In this document: one piece after another, positions 26,085 to 33,419 of the stretch | Layout of the letters: the number at the start of each line of letters is the position of its first letter | Position numbering within the stretch: the first letter of the stretch is position 1 | Source of the DNA: an uncultured Acetobacteraceae bacterium | Lineage (GTDB): Bacteria > Pseudomonadota > Alphaproteobacteria > Acetobacterales > Acetobacteraceae | NCBI GenBank assembly: GCA_903895595.1 | Contig: CAITUP010000139.1 | Coordinates: 1-50,621, forward strand | DNA: 50,621 bases | Direction of reading: 5' to 3' | Program-made: the position numbers and the translations under genes | Notes under the pieces: generated by a model | Databases searched by the model: none | The model's input: the letters and a program-made list of their open reading frames with translations, nothing else | Told to the model about the DNA's origin: nothing

Positions 26085-26852
26085 ATGAACACCGCCATCG
26101 CCGATCTCCTCCGCCGCCACGACCCCGACCGCTTCCTGACCGCGCTGTTCGCCCCGCCGGACCGCCGCGACGCGCTGCTGACCCTGTACGCCTTCAACCA
26201 CGAGCTGGCGCGGGCGCGGGAAGTGACGAGCGAGCCTCATATGGCCCTGATCCGCCTGCAATGGTGGCGGGAAGTCGTCGAAGGCACACGACGGCGGCAT
26301 GAGGTCGCCACCCCCTTATCCGACGCCATCGCCCAGGGCCTGCTGCTGCCGTCCGACCTCCTGCCGATCATCGACGCGCGGGAAATCGAGGCCGACCCAT
26401 GCGTGGAAACCCTTTCCGATTGGCGCGCCTACCTTCTGACCGGCGCCGGCGGCCTATCTGTCTCCGCCGCCCGCCTGCTCGGCGCCCCCGACCCCGAGGC
26501 GTTTCGGCCCTTCGGTGCCGCCTATGGCGCCGCCGGTCTGCTGCGCAGCGTGCCCGTACTGGCGGCCCAAGGTCGCTGTCTGCTGCCGTCCGACGTCCTG
26601 GCCGAACATGGTCTGCTGCCCGAGGCGATTACCGGCGGTGCCTCACCCGAACCGGCGATTCGTCGGTTGGCACAGGAAGGACAGGCGTTCCTTACGGCGG
26701 GCCGTCGTGTCAAAGTGCCCAAGCCCGCGATCGCCGCCGCGTTACCCGCGGTGCTCGCACGACGCGACCTCAAGCGTCCGGCGGTGCTCGGCCCGCGTGG
26801 GTTTGGCGATCGGCTCGCGGTCGTTGTGGCGGGGCTGACAGGCATGTTGTAA
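26085..26852 (+). CDS. Squalene/phytoene synthase family protein, NDUFAF6-like
   Basis: A 255-residue protein of the trans-isoprenyl diphosphate synthase fold. Residues about 33-70 read LYAFNHELARAREVTSEPHMALIRLQWWREVV, the pattern of the NDUFAF6-like branch (split here: LYAFNHELARAREV then TSEPHMALIRLQWWR). This branch is linked to respiratory complex I assembly in mitochondria rather than sterol or carotenoid synthesis. The paired Asp-rich DxxxD motifs of real squalene or phytoene synthases are not evident, so isoprenoid catalysis is doubtful. It is divergent from sodB. A GAAA-loop hairpin follows the stop. Confidence 0.8.
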   Translation: MNTAIADLLRRHDPDRFLTALFAPPDRRDALLTLYAFNHELARAREVTSEPHMALIRLQWWREVVEGTRRRHEVATPLSDAIAQGLLLPSDLLPIIDAREIEADPCVETLSDWRAYLLTGAGGLSVSAARLLGAPDPEAFRPFGAAYGAAGLLRSVPVLAAQGRCLLPSDVLAEHGLLPEAITGGASPEPAIRRLAQEGQAFLTAGRRVKVPKPAIAAALPAVLARRDLKRPAVLGPRGFGDRLAVVVAGLTGML

Positions 26853-26870
26853 CGTCGGCGGGCTACCACG

Positions 26871-26898
26871 CGTCATGCTGACGAAAGTCGGCATGACG
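26871..26898 (+). terminator. GAAA-tetraloop hairpin after synthase-family gene
   Basis: A 12-bp stem (CGTCATGCTGAC / GTCGGCATGACG) with one G-T wobble and a GAAA tetraloop lies 18 bp after the stop at 26852. There is no T-tract, so it is either a weak terminator or an mRNA-end stabiliser. Confidence 0.5.
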
Positions 26899-26962
26899 GG
26901 GTGCGAACGTCGGCGTTTCAGTGGGACGCTTGTTGGCTACAGCATCGGGCCGAGGTGGCGGA

Positions 26963-27166
26963 ATGGCAGAATTAATCGTTCAGGCGACAATGTGGTACGG
27001 CGTGGCGGGTTGCATCGTCGCGGCCGTGTTCCTCCTGTGGGGCATCGACCGGATCGACCCCGGCGCATCCGGCGGCTACGCGTTCCGCCCGCTGCTGATC
27101 CCCGGCATCGTCCTGCTGTGGCCGTTCGTTCTAGTCCGCTGGATCGCACTGGAATCCCATTCATGA
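26963..27166 (+). CDS. Small membrane protein, first of ATGA-coupled chain
   Basis: A 67-residue protein with two hydrophobic segments: MWYGVAGCIVAAVFLLWGID and LLIPGIVLLWPFVLVRWIAL. These are separated by a short polar loop with DPGASGG. I do not recognise a named family. GAGGTGGCGGA precedes the ATG. Its stop overlaps the next start (ATGA), beginning a chain of six genes with the membrane Rieske protein. A role as a small subunit or assembly partner of that protein is plausible but inferred. Confidence 0.7.
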   Translation: MAELIVQATMWYGVAGCIVAAVFLLWGIDRIDPGASGGYAFRPLLIPGIVLLWPFVLVRWIALESHS

Positions 27167-27303
27167 GGCTCGGCCACCGTTCGGCCCATCGCTGGCTCTG
27201 GCGGGTGCTGGTCATTGTCCTGCCGACTATCGTTCTCGGCGCGATCGCGACCCGGCCGTCCGGCCCGCTCGAAGCGCCCGCCATCCGGTTGTCGCCTCCA
27301 TGA
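27163..27303 (+). CDS. Very small single-pass membrane protein
   Basis: A 46-residue protein with a basic N-terminus (MRLGHRSAHRWLWR), one hydrophobic segment (VLVIVLPTIVLGAIA) and a Pro-rich tail. Both ends overlap neighbouring genes by ATGA. The topology predicts the N-terminus inside and the tail outside. It has no known family, but tight coupling on both sides argues that it is a real gene. Confidence 0.6.
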   Translation: MRLGHRSAHRWLWRVLVIVLPTIVLGAIATRPSGPLEAPAIRLSPP

Positions 27304-28415
27304 GCGCCCGCTACGTCCCCATCGGCTGGAACACCAGCAAGCTGGTCTACGACGCCGTGCTGCTCGCCGCGATCGTTCTGTATATCGGCGTGTTCCTGTG
27401 GCTCGCACCGCGCTTCCAGCATGTGACGCTGCCGCTGGACGACTATTCGGCGCGCATGGCGGCGTTCGGGAGTTGCGCCTTTTTGCTGCTGACAATGATC
27501 CTGTGCATCGGCCCGGCCGCGCGGCTCGACCCGCGGTTCCTGCCGCTGCTGTATAACCGTCGGCATTTCGGGGTGATGACCTGTGCGGTGGCGCTGACGC
27601 ACGCAAACGCCGCACTGGACTGGTATTTCTCCTACTCGCCACTGGATCCGTTCGTCGCGCTGCTGTCGGGCAACACCAGCTTCGGCCGAGCGCACGGGTT
27701 CCCGTTCGAGGTGTTCGGCATTTTCGCGCTGCTGGTGCTGGTGCTGCTCGCCGCCACCAGTCACGATTTCTGGCTGAAATTCCTGACGCCGCCGGTCTGG
27801 AAGGCGCTGCACATGGGGCTGTATGCCGGCTACACTTCGGTCGTGCTGCACGTGGCGTTCGGCGCCTTGCAAACGTCCCGCAATCCTCTGCTCGCCGTCG
27901 TCATGATGCTGTGCGTGTTGCTGGTCGGCACACTGCACGTCGCTGCCAGCCGCCGCCCGGACGATCCCGTCGTGCGACCGCCTTGGGTGGTCGCTGGCAC
28001 CGTGGCCTCGATCCCGGAGGGGCGGGCCATCGTGGTCCCTGTGTCAGGCGCCGAACCGGTGGCGATCTTCCGGCATGAGGGGCATCTGTCCGCCGTCACG
28101 AACCTCTGTGCCCACCAGAACGGTCCGTTGGGCGAGGGCGCCGTCGTGGACGGCTGCATCACCTGTCCGTGGCACGGGTTCCAATACCGGCTCGCCGATG
28201 GCTGCGCCCCGGCGCCGTACACCGAGAAATTGGCGACATTTCGGTTAAGATTGGAAGGCGATACGGTACTGCTGAACCCCACGCCCAATCCGCCCGGGAC
28301 TTTCGTCGAACCCCTCCCCATCGTCATGGTCGGGCCTGACCCGACCAACTCAGGCCCATCGGATAAAGGTGGTCGGGTCAAACCCGACCATGACGCGGGG
28401 GAGAGGGGAGCATGA
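27300..28415 (+). CDS. Membrane Rieske [2Fe-2S] protein with ferric-reductase-like domain
   Basis: A 371-residue fusion. Residues about 18-225 carry roughly six transmembrane segments with histidines placed for haem (RRHFGVMTCAVALTHANA and ALHMGLYAGYTSVVLHVAFG), like the MsrQ/ferric reductase membrane domain. Residues about 240-340 form a Rieske domain with CAH-x16-CPWHG ligands. The likely role is electron transfer across or along the membrane to an unknown acceptor. The last 30 or so residues (MVGPDPTNSGP... to GERGA) are encoded by an inserted palindromic repeat and are not part of the fold. Both ends overlap neighbours by ATGA. Confidence 0.85.
   Translation: MSARYVPIGWNTSKLVYDAVLLAAIVLYIGVFLWLAPRFQHVTLPLDDYSARMAAFGSCAFLLLTMILCIGPAARLDPRFLPLLYNRRHFGVMTCAVALTHANAALDWYFSYSPLDPFVALLSGNTSFGRAHGFPFEVFGIFALLVLVLLAATSHDFWLKFLTPPVWKALHMGLYAGYTSVVLHVAFGALQTSRNPLLAVVMMLCVLLVGTLHVAASRRPDDPVVRPPWVVAGTVASIPEGRAIVVPVSGAEPVAIFRHEGHLSAVTNLCAHQNGPLGEGAVVDGCITCPWHGFQYRLADGCAPAPYTEKLATFRLRLEGDTVLLNPTPNPPGTFVEPLPIVMVGPDPTNSGPSDKGGRVKPDHDAGERGA
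28323..28394. repeat. Palindromic repeat element, two-armed copy 1
   Basis: A 72-bp element with two roughly 24-bp inverted arms; each contains GGTCGGG-5 nt-CCCGACC and begins GTCATGG. The spacer includes CTCAGGCC. It lies inside the 3' end of the Rieske coding sequence and is read in frame. Related copies lie at 44035 and 48450. Confidence 0.85.
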
Positions 28416-29134
28416 ACCACGATTCCTTCTTCGTCGGCTGGCGCGGCCGCTCGGTCAGCGGCTTTCTGATCGGCGTGTGCATCCTCGCGTTTGTGCTGTT
28501 CGGCGGTTTGGCCCTCGCGATCGGCAGCGCGGTGAACGACCCCGGCGGCGGCGATTTCGCGGGGGACAAAGACTTGACTGGCGTCGTCGTCGCGGAACCC
28601 TATCCGCTACTGGTCCTCGACCCCGACGCGACTCACCCCAACGGCCACGCCGTCCTGATGTCCGGCGGCGGCAAGCACGGCGTGGAAGCCCTGGCGGCGG
28701 CTCTGTCCGGCAAGCGCGCCCGCGCGACGGGGGCGGGGTTCAAGCGGGGCAGCATCGATATGCTGTTGGTCGATACGATTGCCGGCGCCGAAGGCCCGAC
28801 ATCGGCTCCGGCCATGGAACCCTTGGGCACTTGGCGCCTGACCGGAGAAATCTGCGACGGCAAATGCGTGTCCGGCGTGATGCGTCCGGGCGACGGATTG
28901 GCGCACAAGGCTTGCGCGAATGTGTGCATCTCCGGCGGCGTCCCGCCCGTGCTGGTGACGACCGCACCGGTGGAGGGCGCTGGTTTCCTGCTCATGGGCG
29001 ACAGGAACGGCCACGCTTTGCCGGATTCTTTCCGCGATCACACCGGCCTGCCGCAAAGGATGGATGGCTCCGTTCGGCGGATCGCGGATGTGTTGATCTT
29101 TCAAACCGACGTGGATGCGGCGGTGACGCCATGA
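28412..29134 (+). CDS. Hypothetical membrane-anchored protein
   Basis: A 240-residue protein with a short cytoplasmic start, one transmembrane helix (GFLIGVCILAFVLFGGLALA, about residues 17-36) and an exported domain of about 200 residues. That domain has internal similarity of style (VVVAEPYPLLVL, FKRGSIDMLLVD, GTWRLTGEICDGKCVSGVM) and four cysteines (ICDGKC, ACANVC) that could form disulphides or bind a metal. I do not recognise the family. It starts within an ATGA overlap after the Rieske gene, so a partnership with the membrane electron-transfer protein is the simplest inference. Confidence 0.72.
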   Translation: MNHDSFFVGWRGRSVSGFLIGVCILAFVLFGGLALAIGSAVNDPGGGDFAGDKDLTGVVVAEPYPLLVLDPDATHPNGHAVLMSGGGKHGVEALAAALSGKRARATGAGFKRGSIDMLLVDTIAGAEGPTSAPAMEPLGTWRLTGEICDGKCVSGVMRPGDGLAHKACANVCISGGVPPVLVTTAPVEGAGFLLMGDRNGHALPDSFRDHTGLPQRMDGSVRRIADVLIFQTDVDAAVTP

Positions 29135-29295
29135 GGGCGATAATCGCCGTGTTGGTTGCTTACGCGGTTTGGCGCTGGGCGCCTTTGCTTCTCGATCCCT
29201 TGGGGTTGGGCGAGTTCCTGTTCATCGGGCGGTTCTGCCTGATCGCCGCGGTGCTGACGGCCGCGGAAAACGTTTTCAACAAGGTTACGACATGA
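29131..29295 (+). CDS. Small two-segment membrane protein
   Basis: A 54-residue hydrophobic protein: MRAIIAVLVAYAVWRWAPLL, then FLFIGRFCLIAAVLTAAENV. It has ATGA overlaps at both ends. No family is recognised; it is probably a small accessory membrane subunit of the chain. Confidence 0.6.
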   Translation: MRAIIAVLVAYAVWRWAPLLLDPLGLGEFLFIGRFCLIAAVLTAAENVFNKVTT

Positions 29296-30206
29296 TTCCC
29301 TCGGACGAAACCTTCGACGGCACCTGGCCCTTCGCGGCGCGGTACTGCACCGCCGCCGGCTTCCGGCAGCACTACATCGACGAGGGCGCCGGCCGACCCG
29401 TCATTCTGCTGCATGGGCAACCGACCTGGGGTTATATCTACCGCCGCTTCGTTCCGCCTCTGGCGGCGACGCATCGCGTGATCGTGCCGGACCATATGGG
29501 TTTCGGCAAAAGCGAAACGCCCGCCGATCGGGTCTATACGTTGCGTACCCATGTCGACAACCTCACGGCGCTGATCGAACAACTGGGCCTGCGGGATATC
29601 ACGCTGGTGATGCAGGATTGGGGCGGTCCCATCGGCATCGGCTACGCGGTGCGGCACCCCGAGCGGATTCATAGTCTGGTGTTGATGAATACGGTGTTCG
29701 GGTACGGGGCCGCCGGGCGCCGCGATCTGCCCAACCCGCTGGAAACGCCGTGGTTCCGCTGGATTCGCGAAGGCATGGAAAGCGGCCGGACCGAAGCCGT
29801 TCTGTCGCAACTGGGATCGACCATTCTGTCGGTTCTGCAGATCGTCGGGCTAGAACGGCTGGACCGCGTCGATCCGACCTTCATCCGCGCCTACGCCGCG
29901 CCGTTCCCCACCCAAGCCGACTGCCGCGGTGCCATCGACTTTCCGCTCGACCTCGCGCTCGGGCGTATCCGCGATTTCGTGCGGGAGGGTGTGGTCGGCG
30001 TGCCGTCGTTGCGCGACAAGCCGGCGATCATGATCGAGGGGATGCTGGACCGCGCGATCCCGGCGGCTCTGGCGATCGCCGATTTCAAGGGAATTTGGCC
30101 GGACGCGCCCGTGATCCAAGTACCCGGCGCCGGGCATTACATTCAGGAAGACGCGCCGGAAGTGGTCATTCCGGCGCTTCAGACGTTCCTGGGGATGGTC
30201 GGATAG
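29292..30206 (+). CDS. Haloalkane dehalogenase-like alpha/beta hydrolase
   Basis: A 304-residue alpha/beta hydrolase whose nucleophile elbow is VMQDWGGPIG, placing Asp109 at the nucleophile and Trp110 beside it, as in haloalkane dehalogenases and unlike Ser esterases. The HGQPTW motif supplies the halide-binding neighbour position (Gln43, where characterised enzymes have Asn or Glu). The His is in GAGHYIQEDAPE. The predicted reaction is hydrolytic dehalogenation of a halogenated alkane; the Gln43 substitution leaves specificity uncertain. It is the last gene of the six-gene ATGA chain with the Rieske protein, an unusual companion. Confidence 0.82.
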   Translation: MIPSDETFDGTWPFAARYCTAAGFRQHYIDEGAGRPVILLHGQPTWGYIYRRFVPPLAATHRVIVPDHMGFGKSETPADRVYTLRTHVDNLTALIEQLGLRDITLVMQDWGGPIGIGYAVRHPERIHSLVLMNTVFGYGAAGRRDLPNPLETPWFRWIREGMESGRTEAVLSQLGSTILSVLQIVGLERLDRVDPTFIRAYAAPFPTQADCRGAIDFPLDLALGRIRDFVREGVVGVPSLRDKPAIMIEGMLDRAIPAALAIADFKGIWPDAPVIQVPGAGHYIQEDAPEVVIPALQTFLGMVG

Positions 30207-30208
30207 GC

Positions 30209-30637
30209 TTACCCCCGGTTCGCCACCTTGCAGCGGCACTGATCGATCTGATGCAGTTCGATCATGTTGCCGTTCGGGTCATGGATGAAAATCTGTTCGG
30301 CTTGCGGACCGTTGATCCCCGTCATCGACCAATATCTCACGCCGCGCGCTTCCAGTTCGGCCTTCGCTTCCTGAATATCGCTGACCGCGAGCGCGATGTG
30401 CGGATGCGTCGGATCCTGGCCCGGCCCTTTCGCCAAAGTGGAGGGCTGGGCGCCGCCCATCAGATGGATTTGACCGGTCTGGCCGACATTGATCCAGAAG
30501 CCGGGCACGCCGGGGATGGTCGGACGGCCGGGGTCGGCGGAGAGGCCGAGCATGTCTTGGTAGAAGGCGGTGTTGTCGGCTTCGGATGCGCTCATGCGGA
30601 TGCCGGGATGGTGCATTTCGACGACGTTGATGGGCAT
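30209..30637 (-). CDS. VOC (glyoxalase/extradiol dioxygenase) family protein
   Basis: A 142-residue vicinal-oxygen-chelate protein with two beta-alpha-beta-beta-beta modules. It starts NVVEMHHPGIRMSASEADNT with AFYQDMLGL, has HIALAVSDIQEAKAELEARG in the middle, and ends IFIHDPNGNMIELHQ with the metal-binding Glu. Candidate metal ligands are His9 or His10, the central His and the final Glu. The function within VOC (isomerase, dioxygenase, resistance) cannot be assigned. It is convergent with the dehalogenase-like gene with a 2-bp gap. The upstream region carries GGAGAGG for the ATG at 30637. Confidence 0.85.
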   Translation of the reverse strand: MPINVVEMHHPGIRMSASEADNTAFYQDMLGLSADPGRPTIPGVPGFWINVGQTGQIHLMGGAQPSTLAKGPGQDPTHPHIALAVSDIQEAKAELEARGVRYWSMTGINGPQAEQIFIHDPNGNMIELHQIDQCRCKVANRG

Positions 30638-30733
30638 GGGACCTCTCCTTTTCTATGGGCCGAATATCGCATGACCTGTAACGCCGCGCCAGACTTGGGG
30701 TCCAACGATGACACGGACCCGAGGACCCTGCCC

Positions 30734-31459
30734 ATGTTCCATCGTCGCACCCTGTTTCTCGCCGCTGTCTCGGCCATGGCGGCCGTGCCGGCGTTCGCGG
30801 CACCGCTGACCCTGCCGGCCGCCGACGGGGTGCAGGTCTGGGCGGAGCACCGGATCGCGGCGGGCACGCGGCGGGGGATTATCCTTCTGTTTCATCAGGC
30901 CGGAACCAATCATGGGGAATACGACCCGATTGCGCCCCGCCTGAACCGGATGGGTTTCGATACGCTGGCCATCGACCAGCGATCCGGCGGCACCGCTTTC
31001 GGGCACCGTAATGAAACGGCCGAACGTGTCGGCCGGGACCCGGGGTATCTCGCGGCACTGCCGGACCTGGAGGCCGCGCTCGCCTGGGCACAAAGCCAGA
31101 AGGTGCCCGTGGCGATTTGGGGCAGCAGCTATTCGGCCGCGTTGGTGTTTCTGTTGGCGTCGCGCCATCCTGGCGGTATCGCGGCGTTGCTGGCGTTCTC
31201 GCCCGGAGAATATATCGGCGGCGTCAGCATCCGGTCCGCCGCGGCGAAGGTCGCCTGTCCGGTGTTCGCGACCTCGGCCGGCGACCCCGGCGAAGAAGCG
31301 GCAGCGGCGGAAATCCTCGCAGCCTCGTCTTCGCCACTGAAACGCCAGATACGATCGCCCGGCGGTGTCCACGGGTCCTCGACGCTACGGCGCGCGAACG
31401 CCGACGACGTCTGGCAGGGCGTCGAAGCATTCCTGGATCGCGCCGTGCCCCGCGCCTGA
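30734..31459 (+). CDS. Secreted alpha/beta hydrolase
   Basis: A 241-residue hydrolase with a signal peptide (MFHRRTLFLAAVSAMAAVPAFA, written here in two parts: MFHRRTLFLAAV and SAMAAVPAFA), so it probably acts in the periplasm. The oxyanion region is IILLFHQAGTNHGEY, the nucleophile elbow is IWGSSYSAALVFLLA and the catalytic His is in SPGGVHGSST. It resembles dienelactone-hydrolase-like peptidase/esterase proteins. I chose ATG 30734 because the signal peptide starts there; the open frame extends far upstream without meaning. It is monocistronic or the first of several esterase-like genes. Confidence 0.8.
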   Translation: MFHRRTLFLAAVSAMAAVPAFAAPLTLPAADGVQVWAEHRIAAGTRRGIILLFHQAGTNHGEYDPIAPRLNRMGFDTLAIDQRSGGTAFGHRNETAERVGRDPGYLAALPDLEAALAWAQSQKVPVAIWGSSYSAALVFLLASRHPGGIAALLAFSPGEYIGGVSIRSAAAKVACPVFATSAGDPGEEAAAAEILAASSSPLKRQIRSPGGVHGSSTLRRANADDVWQGVEAFLDRAVPRA

Positions 31460-31463
31460 CTCG

Positions 31464-31549
31464 CCTGCCACACGCGGCAGGTCTATGCTCCCTTCGGGTC
31501 CCCCACGAGCGTGGGAGGTCGCGTTGCCAACGTGCAGCCTCGAAGGGAG
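31464..31549 (+). promoter_or_regulatory. Structured 5' leader that masks a ribosome-binding site
   Basis: Three helices can form in the gap before the esterase gene: CCTGCC/GGCAGG (31464-31481), an outer CTCCCTTCG (31488-31496) with CGAAGGGAG (31541-31549), and an inner CCCAC/GTGGG (31502-31515). The outer right arm contains the AGGGAG ribosome site for ATG 31557, so folding would hide it. It may be a cis-acting RNA; it resembles no riboswitch class I know. Confidence 0.45.
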
Positions 31550-31556
31550 TGTTCCA

Positions 31557-32408
31557 ATGCCAACCTATGCCTTCACCACCGAAGACATCGAGTACATCCG
31601 TCACGGCGACAAGCCGCAGATGATGAAGCTGTATCGCCCGACCGGCGACGGCCCGTTCCCCATGATCATCGACCTGCATGGCGGCGCCTGGAGCTCGGGC
31701 GATCTCGCCGATTGCGACGCGCGCGACCGCGTTCTTGCCGCGAGCGGTTTCGTCGTCGGCGCCATCAACTTCCGGCATGGCACCGAGGGCTATCTGGCCT
31801 GCATGGCGGACATCAATTTCTGCATCCGCTGGTTCAAGGCGAACGCCAAGCGCTTCAATGGCAACCCCGCGAAATTCGGGCTGTCCGGCACGTCCTCGGG
31901 CGGGCATCTGGCGATGCTGTCGTCGATGCGCCCGCACGACGCGCGTTATGAGTCGATCCCGCTGCCCGCCGGCTCCCCGGCCGTGGACGCGACCGCGCAG
32001 GCGATCGTGATGCAATGGCCGGTGATCAACCCGATCTCCCGCTACCGCCACGCCCGCCGTTTGCGCGATTCCGCCAATCCGCCGGCATGGATCGGCAACA
32101 TCCCCGAACGTCAGGAAGGCTTCTGGGGCGGCGATGCCGGGATGATCGAGGGCAACCCGATGCTAATCTTGGAAAAAGGGGAAAAGGTAACAATGCCGCC
32201 GACCCTGTGGATCCAGGGCCAGCCGGACCAGACCCATGACTACCGCGACCCGGAATCGCCGGTGGAATTGAACGAACCGCTGCGGTTTTCCCACAACTAT
32301 CGCAAGGCCTGTGGCCATATCGAAACGTTGTATATCGACAATGCCACCAAGGTATCCGACCAGTCGCACAACCCAACGGCCGCGTTCTTCCAGCGCTTCC
32401 TGGGGTAA
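31557..32408 (+). CDS. Alpha/beta hydrolase, esterase-type
   Basis: A 283-residue cytoplasmic alpha/beta hydrolase of the carboxylesterase/kynurenine formamidase-like group. The oxyanion motif is IIDLHGGAWSSGDL (from residue 37), and the nucleophile is Ser113 in SGTSSGGHLAML. A late Asp/His pair is likely in WIQGQPDQTHDY and SDQSHNP. No signal peptide is seen. CGAAGGGAGTGTTCCA precedes the ATG and lies in a predicted stem. A strong GNRA-loop hairpin follows. The substrate is unknown. Confidence 0.84.
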   Translation: MPTYAFTTEDIEYIRHGDKPQMMKLYRPTGDGPFPMIIDLHGGAWSSGDLADCDARDRVLAASGFVVGAINFRHGTEGYLACMADINFCIRWFKANAKRFNGNPAKFGLSGTSSGGHLAMLSSMRPHDARYESIPLPAGSPAVDATAQAIVMQWPVINPISRYRHARRLRDSANPPAWIGNIPERQEGFWGGDAGMIEGNPMLILEKGEKVTMPPTLWIQGQPDQTHDYRDPESPVELNEPLRFSHNYRKACGHIETLYIDNATKVSDQSHNPTAAFFQRFLG

Positions 32409-32416
32409 TATCCAAA

Positions 32417-32450
32417 AGCCCCTTCCGGTGACGGAAGGGGCTGCTTCTCC
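32417..32450 (+). terminator. Terminator with GTGA loop after esterase gene
   Basis: An 11-bp perfect stem (AGCCCCTTCCG / CGGAAGGGGCT, 32417-32442) has a GTGA tetraloop and is followed by the pyrimidine-rich GCTTCTCC. It sits 8 bp after the stop at 32408. Confidence 0.75.
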
Positions 32451-32471
32451 TTGCATGACGGACATAGACGA

Positions 32472-33401
32472 ATGACTCTCGACCCCGATGTGATCGCACT
32501 TCTCGACCTGATCAAAGCCGCCGGCCGTCCCCCGATGGATAGCCTGCCGCCGCCGGAGGCGCGGCTCGCGTTCCTCGCCGGCCGCACCGTGTTGCAGCCG
32601 GAACCGGCCGAGGTCGCATCGGTGCGCGATTTCACCATCCCGGGCGATATTCCGGTGCGCCTGTATCGCGGCGTCGGCACCGATCCGGCAGCGAAACTGC
32701 CGTGTCTGGTCTATTACCACGGCGGCGGATGGGTGATCGGCGATCTGGATTCCCACGACGTGCTGTGCCGCCGCCTCGCCAACGATGCCGGCTGCCTGGT
32801 CCTGTCGGTGCATTACCGTCTCGCCCCCGAACATAAATTCCCCGCCGCCTTCGACGACTCGGTCGCGGCGATGCACTTCGCGGTGGCGCATGCGGACCAA
32901 ATCGGTGCCGATCCCGCGAAAATCGCGGTCGGTGGCGACAGCGCGGGCGGCAATCTCGCAGCCGCGGCGGCTTTGGCCGCCCGAGACGCCGGGATTGTGC
33001 TGACCAACCAAATCCTGATTTACCCCGTGACCGACCTCGCCATGACTCACGGCTCCTACGCGCGGGTCACCGACGGGTTCCCGCTGGTCAACCGCACCAT
33101 GGTCTGGTTCATCGACCACTATCTGCGCAACGATGCCGATAAATACGACTGGCGCGCGTCGCCGCTGCGGGCGGCATCCTTGGCCGGCACCGCACCGGCC
33201 ACGGTGATCGTCGCGGCGCACGATCCGCTGGCGGACGAAAGCCAAGCCTATGCCAAGCGCCTGGAACAGGACGGCGTGCTGGTCACCAGCCATTACTTCA
33301 GCGGCCAAATCCACGGCTTCGTATCCATGGGCAAAATGCTGCGCGGCGCCGAAATGGCCGTGCGCACCGCCGCCCTGGCCCTGCGCCTAACCTGGCATTG
33401 A
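32472..33401 (+). CDS. Hormone-sensitive-lipase-family alpha/beta hydrolase
   Basis: A 309-residue esterase of the HSL family. The HGGGW oxyanion motif spans residues 83-87 (YYHGGGWVIGDLDSHD) and the nucleophile is Ser157 in GGDSAGGN. The acid is in AAHDPLADES and the His in GQIHGFVSM. The family hydrolyses short acyl esters or lactones. It stands 18 bp before an enoyl-CoA hydratase gene on the same strand, consistent with a small catabolic operon in which an ester is opened and the acyl chain degraded; that link is inference. Confidence 0.9.
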   Translation: MTLDPDVIALLDLIKAAGRPPMDSLPPPEARLAFLAGRTVLQPEPAEVASVRDFTIPGDIPVRLYRGVGTDPAAKLPCLVYYHGGGWVIGDLDSHDVLCRRLANDAGCLVLSVHYRLAPEHKFPAAFDDSVAAMHFAVAHADQIGADPAKIAVGGDSAGGNLAAAAALAARDAGIVLTNQILIYPVTDLAMTHGSYARVTDGFPLVNRTMVWFIDHYLRNDADKYDWRASPLRAASLAGTAPATVIVAAHDPLADESQAYAKRLEQDGVLVTSHYFSGQIHGFVSMGKMLRGAEMAVRTAALALRLTWH

Positions 33402-33419
33402 ACCGGAGGACATTCGACA

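Noticed and set aside
26085..26852. Carotenoid or hopanoid biosynthesis gene
   Set aside because: The paired Asp-rich motifs of true squalene or phytoene synthases are missing and no other isoprenoid genes are nearby.
29750..30733. Upstream extension of the secreted hydrolase frame
   Set aside because: It overlaps the dehalogenase-like and VOC genes; a signal peptide begins at 30734.
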